Origin: Bacteroides graminisolvens DSM 19988 = JCM 15093
Lineage (GTDB): Bacteria; Bacteroidota; Bacteroidia; Bacteroidales; Bacteroidaceae
NCBI RefSeq assembly: GCF_000428125.1
Contig: NZ_KE386627.1
Span: 321,375-385,374, forward strand
Reading direction: 5' to 3'
Length of the DNA stretch: 64,000 nt
In this document: in pieces, positions 54,695 to 64,000 of the stretch
Position numbering within the stretch: position 1 is the stretch's first letter
How the letters are laid out: every line of letters starts with the position of its first letter
Notes under the pieces: model-generated
Database searches by the model: none
Told to the model about the DNA's origin: nothing
The model's input: the letters and a program-made list of their open reading frames with translations, nothing else
Translations under genes and position numbers: made by a program

Positions 54695-55117
54695 TTATTT
54701 TATTGGTTTTATAGTAAATGAAAAATGTTTTTTCATTTTAGCCTTGCTTACCCATAATATAAGGTAATAAGGAAGAAGAAGTATGAATGAAACGGCAGAT
54801 GATAAGAGTTCATTGCCACCTGATAAAGACATCGTTGAAAATAAAGAGATTATAAGAATTAGAAAAGGTAAAATGAAAGCCCACAGCACAGCCATCATTC
54901 CCATTGATGTCTGCCCTGTAATTTCTACAAAGTCGCCCACATTATAATTCATCGAATCATAATCAGTCACCTCTATTGTCTTCTCTTTGCTTTCTGAAGA
55001 AGAACAATACCCCCTGGCACTGCACGAAGCACAACCTGTAGTTTGGACAATTCTCACAAAGATTTGAGAACCGATTATGTTTTCCACAATACCTTGATGT
55101 TTAATAGTATCCGCCAT
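54695..55117 (-). CDS. RseC/SoxR-reducing family protein
   Basis: A 140-residue inner-membrane protein with a cytoplasmic N-terminal domain holding the cysteines of TGCASCSARGYC, two membrane helices (about 78-98 and 105-128) and a basic tail. This is the RseC family, which in gammaproteobacteria works with the Rsx (Rnf) complex to reset SoxR. No SoxR or sigma-E gene is nearby. The frame is open to 55159, but the -7 box at 55154-55147 lies inside that extension, so the start must be at 55117. It leads the rnf operon by 7 bp. Confidence 0.85.
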   Translation of the reverse strand: MADTIKHQGIVENIIGSQIFVRIVQTTGCASCSARGYCSSSESKEKTIEVTDYDSMNYNVGDFVEITGQTSMGMMAVLWAFILPFLILIISLFSTMSLSGGNELLSSAVSFILLLPYYLILWVSKAKMKKHFSFTIKPIK

Positions 55118-55146
55118 TTTTGCAAACTCAACATTACAAATTGCGG

Positions 55147-55154
55147 CAAATTTA
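55147..55154 (-). promoter_or_regulatory. -7 box of the rseC-rnfBCDGEA operon
   Basis: Minus-strand TAAATTTG, 30 bp before the chosen start codon at 55117. No TTTG is seen 19-21 nt further upstream. Confidence 0.6.
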
Positions 55155-55360
55155 AGCATAATTTATAAACTACGAAGCTTTCTACTGTTTTTTATATGGT
55201 ATAAAATGCCTTTTTTAAATGCTCAAACGAACCAATTTTTACACCCCTCTATATCATTGGAAAAGAATATAAATCGTATAAACTTCAATTTATCGTTCAG
55301 CTAACAGAATAAAATACAAAAGAAAAGAAAAACATCTTTATTTATAACAATACACAAAAA

Positions 55361-55413
55361 GCGAAGGCGTCTTCAGAAAACTGTTTCTATATAGTTTCTG
55401 AAGACGCCTTCGC
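55361..55413 (-). terminator. 21-bp terminator after the DUF3078 gene
   Basis: The arms 55361-55382 and 55393-55413 are complementary over 21 pairs with one extra A in the left arm; on the minus strand the stem is followed by TTTTTG. It begins 17 bp after the stop at 55430 and is unusually long and GC-rich for this genome. Confidence 0.85.
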
Positions 55414-55429
55414 CTGAGACTGAACTTAA

Positions 55430-56800
55430 TTACCAAGTGTAATTAATACCAAAGCTTAAAAGTTCTTTCAGTTGAAAGTAGCTAGATCCTTCACTGCGTG
55501 TAGAACCATCATCATAACGAGCATGCACAAACAGCTTTGTAGAAAGATAACGGTTCAACACAAAATTAAATGTGTTCTCCCATTCCGCTTCTACCTTCTG
55601 ATAATTAGAGAAATAATATAAGCGGGAATTCAGAGTTATCGAAGGAATTATTGTCCAGGCCAATGTGGTTTCAACTTTAGAACCGATAACATGCAAAGTC
55701 GACTTTCCTTCATCCAAACCAAATTTTGTTTCATCAACTTTCTTATCACCAACATAGCGGAGGTTATATGAAACAGGAGACATTAAGACAGACAAATTTA
55801 GTTTTTTATTTTTCAATTTATAGTCCATACCGACACTGAATATAAAATTAGCCGGTGACATGAATGAAGATACAACATTATTGGTGTTTGTTTTGTAATT
55901 CTTCCAAAATTGGGTGTTAAACTCGGAAGAAATAGTATAATACCACTTCGAAGCCGCCTGAATACCTAATTTACTATATAGGCGAAGCACATCCGTATTA
56001 ATTCTATATTCTCTGACTGTATCCGAAGGAACCGTGTTAAATCCCATCTTTATTTCCATCAGGTTTTCGAACTGCACTTTCTCCTTATCATTATAATTAG
56101 CGAAGAGTTGCAGGTTACCCAAAACAGAATTAGTACTCTCGCCACCTTTGTACCAGTTATCAGAAATATAGTTTTGAGTTATTTGAAGTGAGCCACTACC
56201 GCCCGTAACCCACCAATTAGGTTTACGAATAACCACTTGAGCTTTCCCAACATCTTCTTTAACCTCCTCGGGTTTGAAAAGTTTCATCACTCGCGTTTCA
56301 GATGACATTTTAACGGGAATATCGTCACGGAACAAACGGCGACTCCTTATTTGATCTTCCGTTGTTACTACAAGATCCGGCCTGTTAACATACAGATTTA
56401 ACAGCACTTTATTAACCTGTTTTTTCGTTCGAGCTGTTTTATTGAACAACCTATCATTGTATGATAGCAATCCACTACCTATGGGCTGAACCGAATCGGG
56501 CATTTGAAAACTCCAATTCATCTCAGATGCTTGTTTGATGGGAGCATAATAATAAGCTATTGGAACAAACAACTGATAATAGTCCGGATCAGATTCAATA
56601 TACCTCATGGGAACCGTATCATTATTCAATGAATCAAGTTGCCCAAAATAATGCTGATACAATAAGCTGGGAACTGTATCAACATGATTTTTGTCTGTGT
56701 TGTGATTTACACGTGTTCTACCATTTCTAGCTGACCTTTGAGCATCTGCCGGTGATAGAAATAATACCAATAAGATCAAAAATGCATAAAGTTTCTTCAT
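55430..56800 (-). CDS. DUF3078 family outer-membrane protein
   Basis: A 456-residue exported protein (signal peptide to about residue 20, SPADAQ). The C-terminal two thirds has the DUF3078 pattern: WWVTGGSGSLQITQNYISDNWYKGGESTNSVLG, LEIKMGFNTV, and alternating beta strands to the final aromatic NYTW, typical of a barrel. The N-terminal 190 residues are a soluble segment with several Tyr-rich stretches. Function in Bacteroidetes is unknown; I cannot add one. Confidence 0.82.
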   Translation of the reverse strand: MKKLYAFLILLVLFLSPADAQRSARNGRTRVNHNTDKNHVDTVPSLLYQHYFGQLDSLNNDTVPMRYIESDPDYYQLFVPIAYYYAPIKQASEMNWSFQMPDSVQPIGSGLLSYNDRLFNKTARTKKQVNKVLLNLYVNRPDLVVTTEDQIRSRRLFRDDIPVKMSSETRVMKLFKPEEVKEDVGKAQVVIRKPNWWVTGGSGSLQITQNYISDNWYKGGESTNSVLGNLQLFANYNDKEKVQFENLMEIKMGFNTVPSDTVREYRINTDVLRLYSKLGIQAASKWYYTISSEFNTQFWKNYKTNTNNVVSSFMSPANFIFSVGMDYKLKNKKLNLSVLMSPVSYNLRYVGDKKVDETKFGLDEGKSTLHVIGSKVETTLAWTIIPSITLNSRLYYFSNYQKVEAEWENTFNFVLNRYLSTKLFVHARYDDGSTRSEGSSYFQLKELLSFGINYTW

Positions 56801-56820
56801 ACGAATTCATGTTTGAACAG

Positions 56821-56852
56821 CAAAATTACACTAAAATCCGGTGAATAACAAA
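56821..56852 (-). promoter_or_regulatory. Promoter of the DUF3078 gene
   Basis: On the minus strand TTTG (56852-56849), 20 nt, TAATTTTG (56828-56821): a full match, 21 bp before the ATG. Confidence 0.8.
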
Positions 56853-56942
56853 ATAAAAATCACATCCGGAGCAATTCTATCTGTAAAATGCAAAAATCAA
56901 TAATTTGTTTAGCTAAAGCCTATGTACTTCCTCTTTTTTTTC

Positions 56943-56950
56943 TAATTTTG
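56943..56950 (+). promoter_or_regulatory. -7 box of pyrG
   Basis: TAATTTTG lies 55 bp before the pyrG start. The -33 element is not at the usual place. Confidence 0.55.
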
Positions 56951-57004
56951 CATTTTTAAGCCAACTTACAGTATATAACAATTAAAATATAAAACAGTAC
57001 AACT

Positions 57005-58606
57005 GTGGGAGAAACAAAGTACATTTTCGTAACCGGTGGTGTTGCCTCTTCTCTTGGAAAAGGAATTATATCATCTTCCATCGGTAAATTGCTTCAAGCA
57101 AGAGGTTACAAAGTAACCATTCAAAAGTTTGACCCGTATATCAATATTGATCCAGGAACATTGAACCCTTACGAGCACGGAGAATGCTATGTTACGGTAG
57201 ATGGTCACGAGGCCGACCTCGACCTGGGACACTACGAACGTTTTTTGGGCATTCAAACAACAAAGGCGAACAACATTACTACTGGCCGCATTTATAAAAG
57301 CGTCATAGATAAAGAGCGAAGAGGTGATTTTCTGGGTAAAACGATTCAAGTGATACCACATATTACCGACGAAATTAAACGCAACGTAAAATTACTTGGT
57401 AACAAGTACAAGTTTGACTTTGTTATTACTGAGATAGGTGGAACTGTGGGTGATATTGAATCATTGCCATATCTTGAAAGCATCCGTCAGTTAAAATGGG
57501 AACTCGGTCAGAACGCTTTATGCGTACACCTTACCTACGTGCCTTTCTTAGCAGCTGCCGGTGAATTAAAGACCAAACCTACTCAACACTCCGTAAAAGA
57601 GCTACAGTCATTAGGCGTACAGCCGGATGTTTTGGTGCTTAGAACAGAGCACAACTTAAACATGTCTTTGCGTAAGAAAGTGGCATTATTCTGTAATGTG
57701 GCCGAAGAAGCTGTTGTGCAATCCATTGATGCTTCTACCATATATGAAGTTCCCTTGTTGATGCAAGAACAAGGTCTCGACGAAACAATTCTTAAAAAAA
57801 TGGGACTGCCAACCGGCGAAAAGCCAAATCTGGAACCTTGGAAAGAGTTCTTGAAGAGAAGATCTCAAGCTACAGATGAAGTGAAAATAGCTTTGGTCGG
57901 TAAGTATGTTGAATTGCAAGACGCTTACAAATCCATTTTGGAATCACTCTCGCAGGCTGCCACCTACAATGATCATAAATTGAAGATTGAATATGTGCAG
58001 TCCGAACAACTTACAGAGGCTAATGTTGATGAAAAGCTGGGCCATGTTAATGGCGTAGTTATATGCCCGGGCTTTGGTTCCAGAGGTATTGAAGGAAAAT
58101 TTGTTGCAGCCAAATACACTCGTGAACATGACATTCCCACTTTCGGTATTTGTTTAGGCATGCAATGCATTGCCATTGAGTTTGCCCGCAACGTATTGGG
58201 TTACCCAGATGCCAATTCCGTTGAATTCAATGAAAAGACTCCTCACAACATTATTGATATTATGGAAGAACAAAAAGCCATAACCAATATGGGAGGAACG
58301 ATGCGTCTGGGAGCTTTTGAATGTATCATTAATAAGAATTCCAAAGCCTATCAGGCTTACAAACAGGAACACATACAAGAACGCCATCGCCATCGTTATG
58401 AATTTAACAATGACTACCGCAAGCAATTTGAAGACAACGGCATGAAATGTGTAGGAGTCAATCCGGAATCTGATTTGGTTGAGATTGTGGAAATTCCAGC
58501 ACTGAAATGGTACATTGGTACTCAGTTCCATCCGGAATACAGTAGCACAGTGCTTAATCCGCATCCGCTATTTATTTCCTTTATCAAAGCTGCTATTGGT
58601 AAATAA
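57005..58606 (+). CDS. pyrG: CTP synthase
   Basis: Aminates UTP to CTP with glutamine. The 533-residue product has the synthetase motif FVTGGVASSLGKGI, VDGHEADLDLGHYERF and ITEIGGTVGDIES, and a class I glutaminase domain with the nucleophile in TFGICLGMQC and His/Glu in TQFHPEYSST. It begins with GTG; no in-frame ATG would keep the conserved KYIFVTGG beginning, so the GTG is well supported. yidC follows by 33 bp. Confidence 0.96.
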   Translation: MGETKYIFVTGGVASSLGKGIISSSIGKLLQARGYKVTIQKFDPYINIDPGTLNPYEHGECYVTVDGHEADLDLGHYERFLGIQTTKANNITTGRIYKSVIDKERRGDFLGKTIQVIPHITDEIKRNVKLLGNKYKFDFVITEIGGTVGDIESLPYLESIRQLKWELGQNALCVHLTYVPFLAAAGELKTKPTQHSVKELQSLGVQPDVLVLRTEHNLNMSLRKKVALFCNVAEEAVVQSIDASTIYEVPLLMQEQGLDETILKKMGLPTGEKPNLEPWKEFLKRRSQATDEVKIALVGKYVELQDAYKSILESLSQAATYNDHKLKIEYVQSEQLTEANVDEKLGHVNGVVICPGFGSRGIEGKFVAAKYTREHDIPTFGICLGMQCIAIEFARNVLGYPDANSVEFNEKTPHNIIDIMEEQKAITNMGGTMRLGAFECIINKNSKAYQAYKQEHIQERHRHRYEFNNDYRKQFEDNGMKCVGVNPESDLVEIVEIPALKWYIGTQFHPEYSSTVLNPHPLFISFIKAAIGK

Positions 58607-58639
58607 AAGGTTTCTAACAATTATTATATAAACAAATTT

Positions 58640-60481
58640 ATGGACAAAAACACCGTAACAGGTCTGGTTTTAATAGGTATATTACTAATTGGATTCAGTT
58701 ATTTCAGTCGTCCCAGTGATGAGGAACAAGCTGCCATGCAGCGATACAATGATTCTATCACCGTAGTAAAGCAGCAGGAAGCCGCATTGGAAGCTAAAAA
58801 AACAGCAGCTCTGGCAAATGAAACCCAGAAGGTGAATACAGCCGATTCCAATTCCGTTTTCTTTCAATCAGCCAATGGCAGTGAACAAGTTACGACTATT
58901 GAGAATAATTTGATTAAGCTGTCAGTGACTAATAAGGGAGGATACGTTAATTCGGTTCTTTTGAAGAATTACAAAGGACAAGACAAACAACCGCTGGTTC
59001 TTTTTAAAGAAAACGATGCGACTCTTAACTTTAACTTCTACAATAAGGAAGAGGTTATACAATCAAAAGACTATTACTTCCAAGCGGTAAACCAAACAGA
59101 TAGTACACTTACTATGCGTTTGGCTGCTGATAGCACAAGCTACATAGACTTTGTGTACAAACTACACAACGACAGCTATATGGTTGATTTCTCTATTCAG
59201 GCAACAGGCATGCAAGGAAAGTTAGCCAGTACAAACTATGTCGACATTCAGTGGGCACAGCGCGCGCGTCAATTAGAGAAAGGCTTTACGTATGAAAACC
59301 GTCTATCTGAACTTACATTCAAGTATTCGGGTGGTAATTCCGATTACCTTTCGGCATCTAAAGACGAAGAAAAGTCTGTTCCTGAAAGACTTGACTGGAT
59401 CGGTTATAAAAATCAGTTTTTCTCTTCGGTACTGATAGCCGATAAAGATTTTGAGAAAAGTGTATTAAAGACAAAGATAGAGACACAAGGAAGCGGATAC
59501 ATCAAAAACTATGCTTCAGAGATGAGCACATTCTTTGATCCGAACGGCTCTGCTCCTACTACTCTTCATTTTTATTACGGTCCTAACCACTACAAAACGC
59601 TTAAAGCCTTTGATAAAGACAGAGACGATAAGCTGGAACTCGATAACTTAGTTTACTTGGGATGGCCTGTTGTACGATCAATAAACAAATGGTTTACCAT
59701 CAACATCTTCGACTGGTTGTCAAGCTGGGGATTAAGCATGGGCATTGTGTTATTACTGATGACAATTATTGTAAAAGTGGTTGTATTCCCTGCTACATGG
59801 AAAACGTATATTTCATCTGCCAAGATGCGAGTTCTAAGACCTCAGGTGGAAGAAATAAATAAGAAATACCCCAAGCAGGAAGATGCCATGAAGAAACAGC
59901 AGGAAGTCATGTCACTCTATAGCCAATACGGCGTAAGTCCCATGGGCGGATGCTTACCTATGTTGCTTCAATTCCCAATTTTGATGGCACTCTTCATGTT
60001 TGTACCGAGTGCTATTGAGCTTCGTCAGGAAAGTTTCCTTTGGGCAGATGACCTTTCAACGTATGATGCCATTGTGACGTTCCCCTTCCACATTCCGTTC
60101 CTAGGCAATCACTTGAGCTTATTCTGTATTTTGATGACGGTAACCAATATCTTGAATACCAAGTTTACCATGTCACAACAAGATACCGGACAGCAACAAA
60201 TGGCTGCGATGAAGTGGATGATGTACCTTATGCCAGTTATGTTCCTGTTCGTATTGAACGACTACCCCGCCGGTTTGAACTATTACTACTTCATCTCTAC
60301 CCTAATCAGTGTAGTAACCATGATTGTTTTGCGTAAAGTAACTAACGAAGACAAGCTGTTGGCTCAACTGGAAGTCAACAAAGCAAAGCCCAAAAAGAAA
60401 TCAGGTTTTGCAGCTCGTTTGGAACAGATGCAGAAACAACAGGAACAAATGATGAAAGACCGTCCCAAAAGCAAAAAGTAA
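58640..60481 (+). CDS. yidC: Membrane protein insertase YidC
   Basis: Inserts and folds inner-membrane proteins, alone or with Sec. The 613-residue protein has an N-terminal helix ([17 protein letters not shown]), a large periplasmic beta domain (about 60-350), and a C-terminal core of five helices with [41 protein letters not shown] and [17 protein letters not shown]. The Lys-rich tail is typical of the long Gram-negative form. Confidence 0.96.
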   Translation: MDKNTVTGLVLIGILLIGFSYFSRPSDEEQAAMQRYNDSITVVKQQEAALEAKKTAALANETQKVNTADSNSVFFQSANGSEQVTTIENNLIKLSVTNKGGYVNSVLLKNYKGQDKQPLVLFKENDATLNFNFYNKEEVIQSKDYYFQAVNQTDSTLTMRLAADSTSYIDFVYKLHNDSYMVDFSIQATGMQGKLASTNYVDIQWAQRARQLEKGFTYENRLSELTFKYSGGNSDYLSASKDEEKSVPERLDWIGYKNQFFSSVLIADKDFEKSVLKTKIETQGSGYIKNYASEMSTFFDPNGSAPTTLHFYYGPNHYKTLKAFDKDRDDKLELDNLVYLGWPVVRSINKWFTINIFDWLSSWGLSMGIVLLLMTIIVKVVVFPATWKTYISSAKMRVLRPQVEEINKKYPKQEDAMKKQQEVMSLYSQYGVSPMGGCLPMLLQFPILMALFMFVPSAIELRQESFLWADDLSTYDAIVTFPFHIPFLGNHLSLFCILMTVTNILNTKFTMSQQDTGQQQMAAMKWMMYLMPVMFLFVLNDYPAGLNYYYFISTLISVVTMIVLRKVTNEDKLLAQLEVNKAKPKKKSGFAARLEQMQKQQEQMMKDRPKSKK

Positions 60482-60520
60482 AACTTTGGAATTTGATTTG
60501 ATATTTTTCAGCTAACGATA

Positions 60521-60558
60521 AACTCCGCCTCGCAATGATTGCCCGGCGGAGTTTTTTT
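60521..60558 (+). terminator. Terminator after yidC
   Basis: AACTCCGCC (60521-60529) pairs perfectly with GGCGGAGTT (60545-60553), 15-nt loop, followed by TTTTTTT. It separates pyrG-yidC from the peptidase gene. Confidence 0.9.
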
Positions 60559-60577
60559 ATTGCTTTAAAAATAATCG

Positions 60578-60585
60578 TATCTTTA
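60578..60585 (+). promoter_or_regulatory. Possible -7 box of the peptidase gene
   Basis: TATCTTTA differs from TAnnTTTG in the last base. It ends 5 bp before an in-frame ATG at 60590, which would then be in or before the transcript start; the ATG at 60617 fits better. Confidence 0.4.
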
Positions 60586-60616
60586 CGGCATGACAATTAT
60601 AAAACGAATTATTAAT

Positions 60617-62701
60617 ATGAAATCTGCAAACCTAATGATTATGTCGGCAGCCATGGCACTGGCCACAAGCACAGCTGATGCGGCGAACGCAAGTCAGGAA
60701 CTGATTGGAAAGTCGGAAGTCCGCATCACCGACGGGCGTATGACTCCCGAAGCACTCTGGGCTATGGGCCGTATGGGCGGTGTATCCGTATCGCCCGATA
60801 ACAAAAAAGTAGTGTATACGGTAGCTTACTATAGCGTTCCGCAAAACAAAAGTAACCGAGAGATATTCATCATGAATGCCGACGGTAGTGGGCAACAGCA
60901 GCTCACAGCTACTCCTTTTTCGGAAAACGAAGCAACCTTTATTAAAGGAGGAAGCAAAATTGCTTTTCTCAGTTCAGAGAGCGGAAGCAGTCAGCTTTGG
61001 GAGATGGACCTCGACGGCACGAACCGGAAGCAATTGTCTCAATACGATGGAGATGTGGAAGGCTTCTCATTCTCACCTGACGGGAAGAAAGTTCTTTTTA
61101 TTGCTCAGGTAAAAACAGTTCCGAGCACAGCCGATAAATACCCCGACCTGCCTAAAGCTTCGGGAATCATTGTGAACGACCTCATGTATAAGCACTGGGA
61201 CGAATGGGTTACAACCGCTCCGCATCCTTTCGTTGCCGATTTTGACGGCTCTTCTTTGAGCAATGTAACCGACATCATGCAAGGTGAACCTTATGAAAGC
61301 CCCATGAAACCCTTTGGCGGCATGGAACAGCTGGCATGGAACACAACTTCCGACAAGATTGCTTACACCAGTCGCAAGAAGACAGGCAAAGAATATGCCT
61401 TTTCTACCAATTCAGACATCTATGTGTACGACCTGCAAACAAAAAAGACGGTTAACATAACCGAAGGTATGATGGGGTATGACACCAATCCGCAATATTC
61501 GCCCGACGGAAAGAGCATTGCTTGGTTAAGCATGGAACGCGACGGATACGAAGCCGACCTCAATCGTCTATTCGTTATAAACCTGGAAACCGGAGAAAAA
61601 CGCTTTGTCAGCCAGGCATTTGAATCCAACGTTGACGGTTTCTGCTGGAACACCGATAGTAAAAGTATTTATTTCACCGGAGTTTGGCACGCCACCTCAC
61701 AAATCTACTCAGTCAACCTGAAAGACAATTCCATCAAGGCACTCACAAGCGGTCAGCACGATTATGCTTCCATCGCACTCTGCGGAAAGAAACTTATTGC
61801 GACAAGACACTCCATGAGCATGGCCGATGACATTTATGCAGTCGATTTAAAAGGAAAAGCAACCCAACTGACCTTCGAAAACAAGCACATAACCGACCAA
61901 ATTGAAATGGGCAAGGTAGAAGAACGTTGGATGACAACAACCGACGGCAAGCGCATGTTGACATGGGTTATCTATCCCCCTAAGTTTGATCCGACTAAAA
62001 AATACCCCACCCTGCTCTATTGCCAAGGAGGTCCGCAAAGCGCAGTCAGCCAATTCTGGTCATATAGATGGAACTTGCAGATTATGGCTTCCAACGATTA
62101 CATTATTGTTGCCCCCAACCGCAGAGGACTGCCCGGATTCGGTAAAGAATGGAACGAGCAAATCAGTGGCGATTACGGCGGACAGTGCATGAACGACTAC
62201 TTCACCGCTATTGACGAAATGGCTAAGGAACCGTTTGTTGATAAAGACAGACTGGGCTGTGTTGGTGCCAGCTTTGGCGGTTTTTCAGTTTACTGGCTGG
62301 CCGGTCATCACAACAAACGCTTCAAAGCATTTATTGCACACGACGGTATTTTCAATATGGAAATGCAATACCTCGAAACAGAAGAGATGTGGTTTGCCAA
62401 CTGGGACATGGGAGGCGCCTATTGGGAAAGAGAAAACGCAACTGCGCAGCGCACCTTTGCCAATTCTCCCCATCAGTTTGTCGACAAATGGGACACACCC
62501 ATCCTCTGCATACACGGCGAAAAAGATTATCGCATACTAGCTTCGCAAGGAATGGCAGCATTTAACGCAGCCATATTAAGAGGCCTTCCCGCCCAATTGC
62601 TTCTTTATCCGGATGAGAACCATTGGGTTCTTAAACCACAGAACGGCATTTTGTGGCAACGCACCTTCTTCGAATGGTTAGATAAATGGTTGAAAAAATA
62701 A
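60617..62701 (+). CDS. Exported S9-family prolyl oligopeptidase-type peptidase
   Basis: A 694-residue serine peptidase with a signal peptide (MKSANLMIMSAAMALATSTADA), a seven-bladed propeller (residues 40-430, repeats such as FSPDGKKVLF, YSPDGKSIAW) and an alpha/beta-hydrolase domain. The triad is Ser552 (VGASFGGF), Asp637 (HGEKDYR) and His669 (DENHWV). It resembles Bacteroidetes dipeptidyl peptidases of the DPP4/DPP5 type, acting on oligopeptides in the periplasm; which specificity cannot be told. A start at 60590 adds nine residues and is less likely. Confidence 0.9.
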   Translation: MKSANLMIMSAAMALATSTADAANASQELIGKSEVRITDGRMTPEALWAMGRMGGVSVSPDNKKVVYTVAYYSVPQNKSNREIFIMNADGSGQQQLTATPFSENEATFIKGGSKIAFLSSESGSSQLWEMDLDGTNRKQLSQYDGDVEGFSFSPDGKKVLFIAQVKTVPSTADKYPDLPKASGIIVNDLMYKHWDEWVTTAPHPFVADFDGSSLSNVTDIMQGEPYESPMKPFGGMEQLAWNTTSDKIAYTSRKKTGKEYAFSTNSDIYVYDLQTKKTVNITEGMMGYDTNPQYSPDGKSIAWLSMERDGYEADLNRLFVINLETGEKRFVSQAFESNVDGFCWNTDSKSIYFTGVWHATSQIYSVNLKDNSIKALTSGQHDYASIALCGKKLIATRHSMSMADDIYAVDLKGKATQLTFENKHITDQIEMGKVEERWMTTTDGKRMLTWVIYPPKFDPTKKYPTLLYCQGGPQSAVSQFWSYRWNLQIMASNDYIIVAPNRRGLPGFGKEWNEQISGDYGGQCMNDYFTAIDEMAKEPFVDKDRLGCVGASFGGFSVYWLAGHHNKRFKAFIAHDGIFNMEMQYLETEEMWFANWDMGGAYWERENATAQRTFANSPHQFVDKWDTPILCIHGEKDYRILASQGMAAFNAAILRGLPAQLLLYPDENHWVLKPQNGILWQRTFFEWLDKWLKK

Positions 62702-62705
62702 GAGC

Positions 62706-63398
62706 ATGAAAATAAATATATTAGTTTGTGATTGGTTTGAAGACATCCTGCCGCCTTTTCTTCCAACCTTTCCTACGTTGATATACAACCTTTTCAATCA
62801 GGTTGACGCAACAATAGAATACGAATTGTTTGATGTGCAAAAAGGAAATTTCCCTCAGCTGAACGGTAATGAGATCAATCTCATTACCGGCAGCCGAGCG
62901 GGCGTCTATGAAAACCTGCCGTGGGTGACTGCTTTGCTTGACTTTATCCGCAGCGCCCATCAGGCCAAAGCCAAGCTCGTGGGATTTTGTTTCGGGCATC
63001 AGGCCATCGCCCAAGCATTGGGTGGCGAAGTAGCCCCTTCCGGTAAAGGATGGGGCACGGGAATCCGATCGTCTCAAGTGATACATCCCGAAGCCTTGAA
63101 GTACTTCCCTGACGGAAAGATGTACCTTAACTACAACCACAACGATCAAGTCATGCAATTGCCACCCGAAGCCGAACTGCTTGCAACGAGTGATTTCTGT
63201 CCAAACGAGGCCTTCATGGTGGGCAATCATATTTTGTGTTTTCAGGGACACCCCGAATACACCAAACAATACGCCCAACACGTTCTAGAAAAAGCAAAAG
63301 GAAAAGATGCAGAGCTGATTCGGAAAGCGATGGAAAGCCTCCAATTGCAAACTGCACAAGGAGCAACCATAGCTCGTTGGATACTCAACCTCAACTAA
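62706..63398 (+). CDS. GMP-synthase-like class I glutamine amidotransferase
   Basis: A 230-residue stand-alone glutaminase-like protein without synthetase domain. The nucleophile is Cys95 (VGFCFGHQAIAQALGG) and His182/Glu184 are in FQGHPEYTKQY, so it should be active. Members of this family are annotated as GMP-synthase-like or YfeJ-like, often of unknown role; some hydrolyse gamma-glutamyl compounds. It starts 4 bp after the peptidase stop and is likely co-transcribed. Confidence 0.82.
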   Translation: MKINILVCDWFEDILPPFLPTFPTLIYNLFNQVDATIEYELFDVQKGNFPQLNGNEINLITGSRAGVYENLPWVTALLDFIRSAHQAKAKLVGFCFGHQAIAQALGGEVAPSGKGWGTGIRSSQVIHPEALKYFPDGKMYLNYNHNDQVMQLPPEAELLATSDFCPNEAFMVGNHILCFQGHPEYTKQYAQHVLEKAKGKDAELIRKAMESLQLQTAQGATIARWILNLN

Positions 63399-63423
63399 AT
63401 GCGTGCCGATGCACCATAAAAAA

Positions 63424-63457
63424 GTCCGGCAAAACATACTGAAATGCTTTGCCGGAC
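63424..63457 (-). terminator. Terminator for the right-edge gene
   Basis: GTCCGGCAAA (63424-63433) pairs perfectly with TTTGCCGGAC (63448-63457), 14-nt loop. On the minus strand it is followed by TTTTTTATG, so it ends the transcript of the gene at 63497; it also faces the amidotransferase gene. Confidence 0.85.
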
Positions 63458-63496
63458 AACCAACTAAATATAACTAAATTATGAAATCAAGTCTTC

Positions 63497-64000
63497 TTAA
63501 TGCGTAGTAGCACTCACTAAAAAAGTTCCAAAAGCAGAAGCCTCTTGCTCTTTATAATGATACAAACCTGTAATTGGCGTGTAGTTGTAAGGCACAAACT
63601 GGAACAATTGCACAACTGAAAACTGATGATCGGCAGAAACCAGCACATCCATTCTCAAATTTCCGCTTGTTTCACTTTTTAAAGCCTTCAAAGAAGAAAA
63701 ATCCTTCTTATCCAAACCATCTTTCAGTGCATCGAGATGCTTCAAATCAAAATACACACTTTTTTCTTTCACTGCACTACCTGTGGGCACGTAAACCATC
63801 TGTTTTGATTTCCAGAACAAGCGAAAAACTCCTGTAAGAAACAAAACAGAACCCGCCACCATGGCCATCATGCTTAAGGTTGACGACCTGTCGTCCATTC
63901 CAAGAATAGAAACAAAACTCAAAACACCTAAAGCCAACATCGTTAATGAGATTCCAATTTTTGACGCACTGGCTTTCTTCGCCACATCGGCGTAAGAGGA
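63497..64000 (-). CDS. Uncharacterised membrane protein, N-terminus outside the window
   Basis: Two membrane helices (KIGISLTMLALGVLSFVSIL and TLSMMAMVAGSVLFLTGVFRLFW) are followed by a soluble beta-rich domain of about 95 residues (YFDLKHLDAL; LVSADHQFSVVQLFQFVPYNYTPIT). The frame is open from the right edge: the first in-frame start seen, GTG at 63985, is poor, and residues before it (SSYADV) read on smoothly, so the gene probably begins beyond the window. I recognise no family. At least 167 residues are visible. Confidence 0.7.
   Translation of the reverse strand, partial: SSYADVAKKASASKIGISLTMLALGVLSFVSILGMDDRSSTLSMMAMVAGSVLFLTGVFRLFWKSKQMVYVPTGSAVKEKSVYFDLKHLDALKDGLDKKDFSSLKALKSETSGNLRMDVLVSADHQFSVVQLFQFVPYNYTPITGLYHYKEQEASAFGTFLVSATTH

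Noticed and set aside
62721..63281. Minus-strand open frame of 186 codons opposite the amidotransferase gene
   Set aside because: Fully inside a gene with an intact catalytic triad on the other strand; no recognisable protein.
1..64000. Mobile element, prophage or genomic island
   Set aside because: No transposase, integrase, phage gene, flanking direct repeat or abrupt composition change was seen; gene content is housekeeping throughout.

Overview
The window reads as a chromosomal segment of a low-GC Bacteroidales bacterium, most likely Bacteroidaceae. The signs are: the trp gene order B-E-G-D-C-F-A, a type III glutamine synthetase, an LL-diaminopimelate aminotransferase, a NigD-like lipoprotein with an acidic run after its lipid cysteine, a DUF3078 protein, a complete Rnf complex, and many promoters with the Bacteroidetes pattern TTTG / about 20 nt / TAnnTTTG. 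I cannot name a species. I saw no insertion sequence, phage gene, CRISPR array or rRNA.

Region by region. 1-7,210 (minus): glmS, a long amidophosphoribosyltransferase, carA and carB (cut by the left edge). 7,575-15,213 (plus): gltB-gltD-asnB. 15,333-23,568 (plus): a GDPD-family phosphodiesterase, dapF, dapL, an outer-membrane protein, a P-II protein, an ammonium channel and glnN. Together these 23 kb form a nitrogen-assimilation island: ammonium uptake and sensing, GS-GOGAT, and most of the main glutamine-amide users. 23,569-24,241 is non-coding and holds a small 22-bp tandem array. 24,242-25,990 (minus): an iron alcohol dehydrogenase and a DUF308 membrane protein. 26,114-32,808: the trp operon, preceded by a convincing attenuator with a 21-codon leader peptide carrying tandem Trp codons. 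Then follow a type I asparaginase, a four-gene surface-glycan cluster (receiver protein, sugar transferase with a degenerate receiver domain, glycosyltransferase, acyltransferase), a possible small RNA, gpmA, tRNA-Ser(UGA) and pflB-pflA.

41,686-48,153 is regulatory and stress-related: an ECF sigma factor with a membrane/beta-barrel partner, a NigD-like lipoprotein, divergent oxyR and dps, and a two-component system. 48,408-56,800 (minus): galE, the Rnf operon led by an RseC-like gene (rseC-rnfBCDGEA), and a DUF3078 outer-membrane protein. 57,005-63,398 (plus): pyrG, yidC, an S9 peptidase and a GMP-synthase-like amidotransferase. A partial membrane protein on the minus strand meets the right edge.

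The strongest signals beyond ordinary genes are the trp attenuator, the 22-bp array after glnN, the receiver-like domain on the sugar transferase, a promoter-to-terminator unit at 37.3-37.4 kb, and a long-range inverted repeat in front of the P-II gene.
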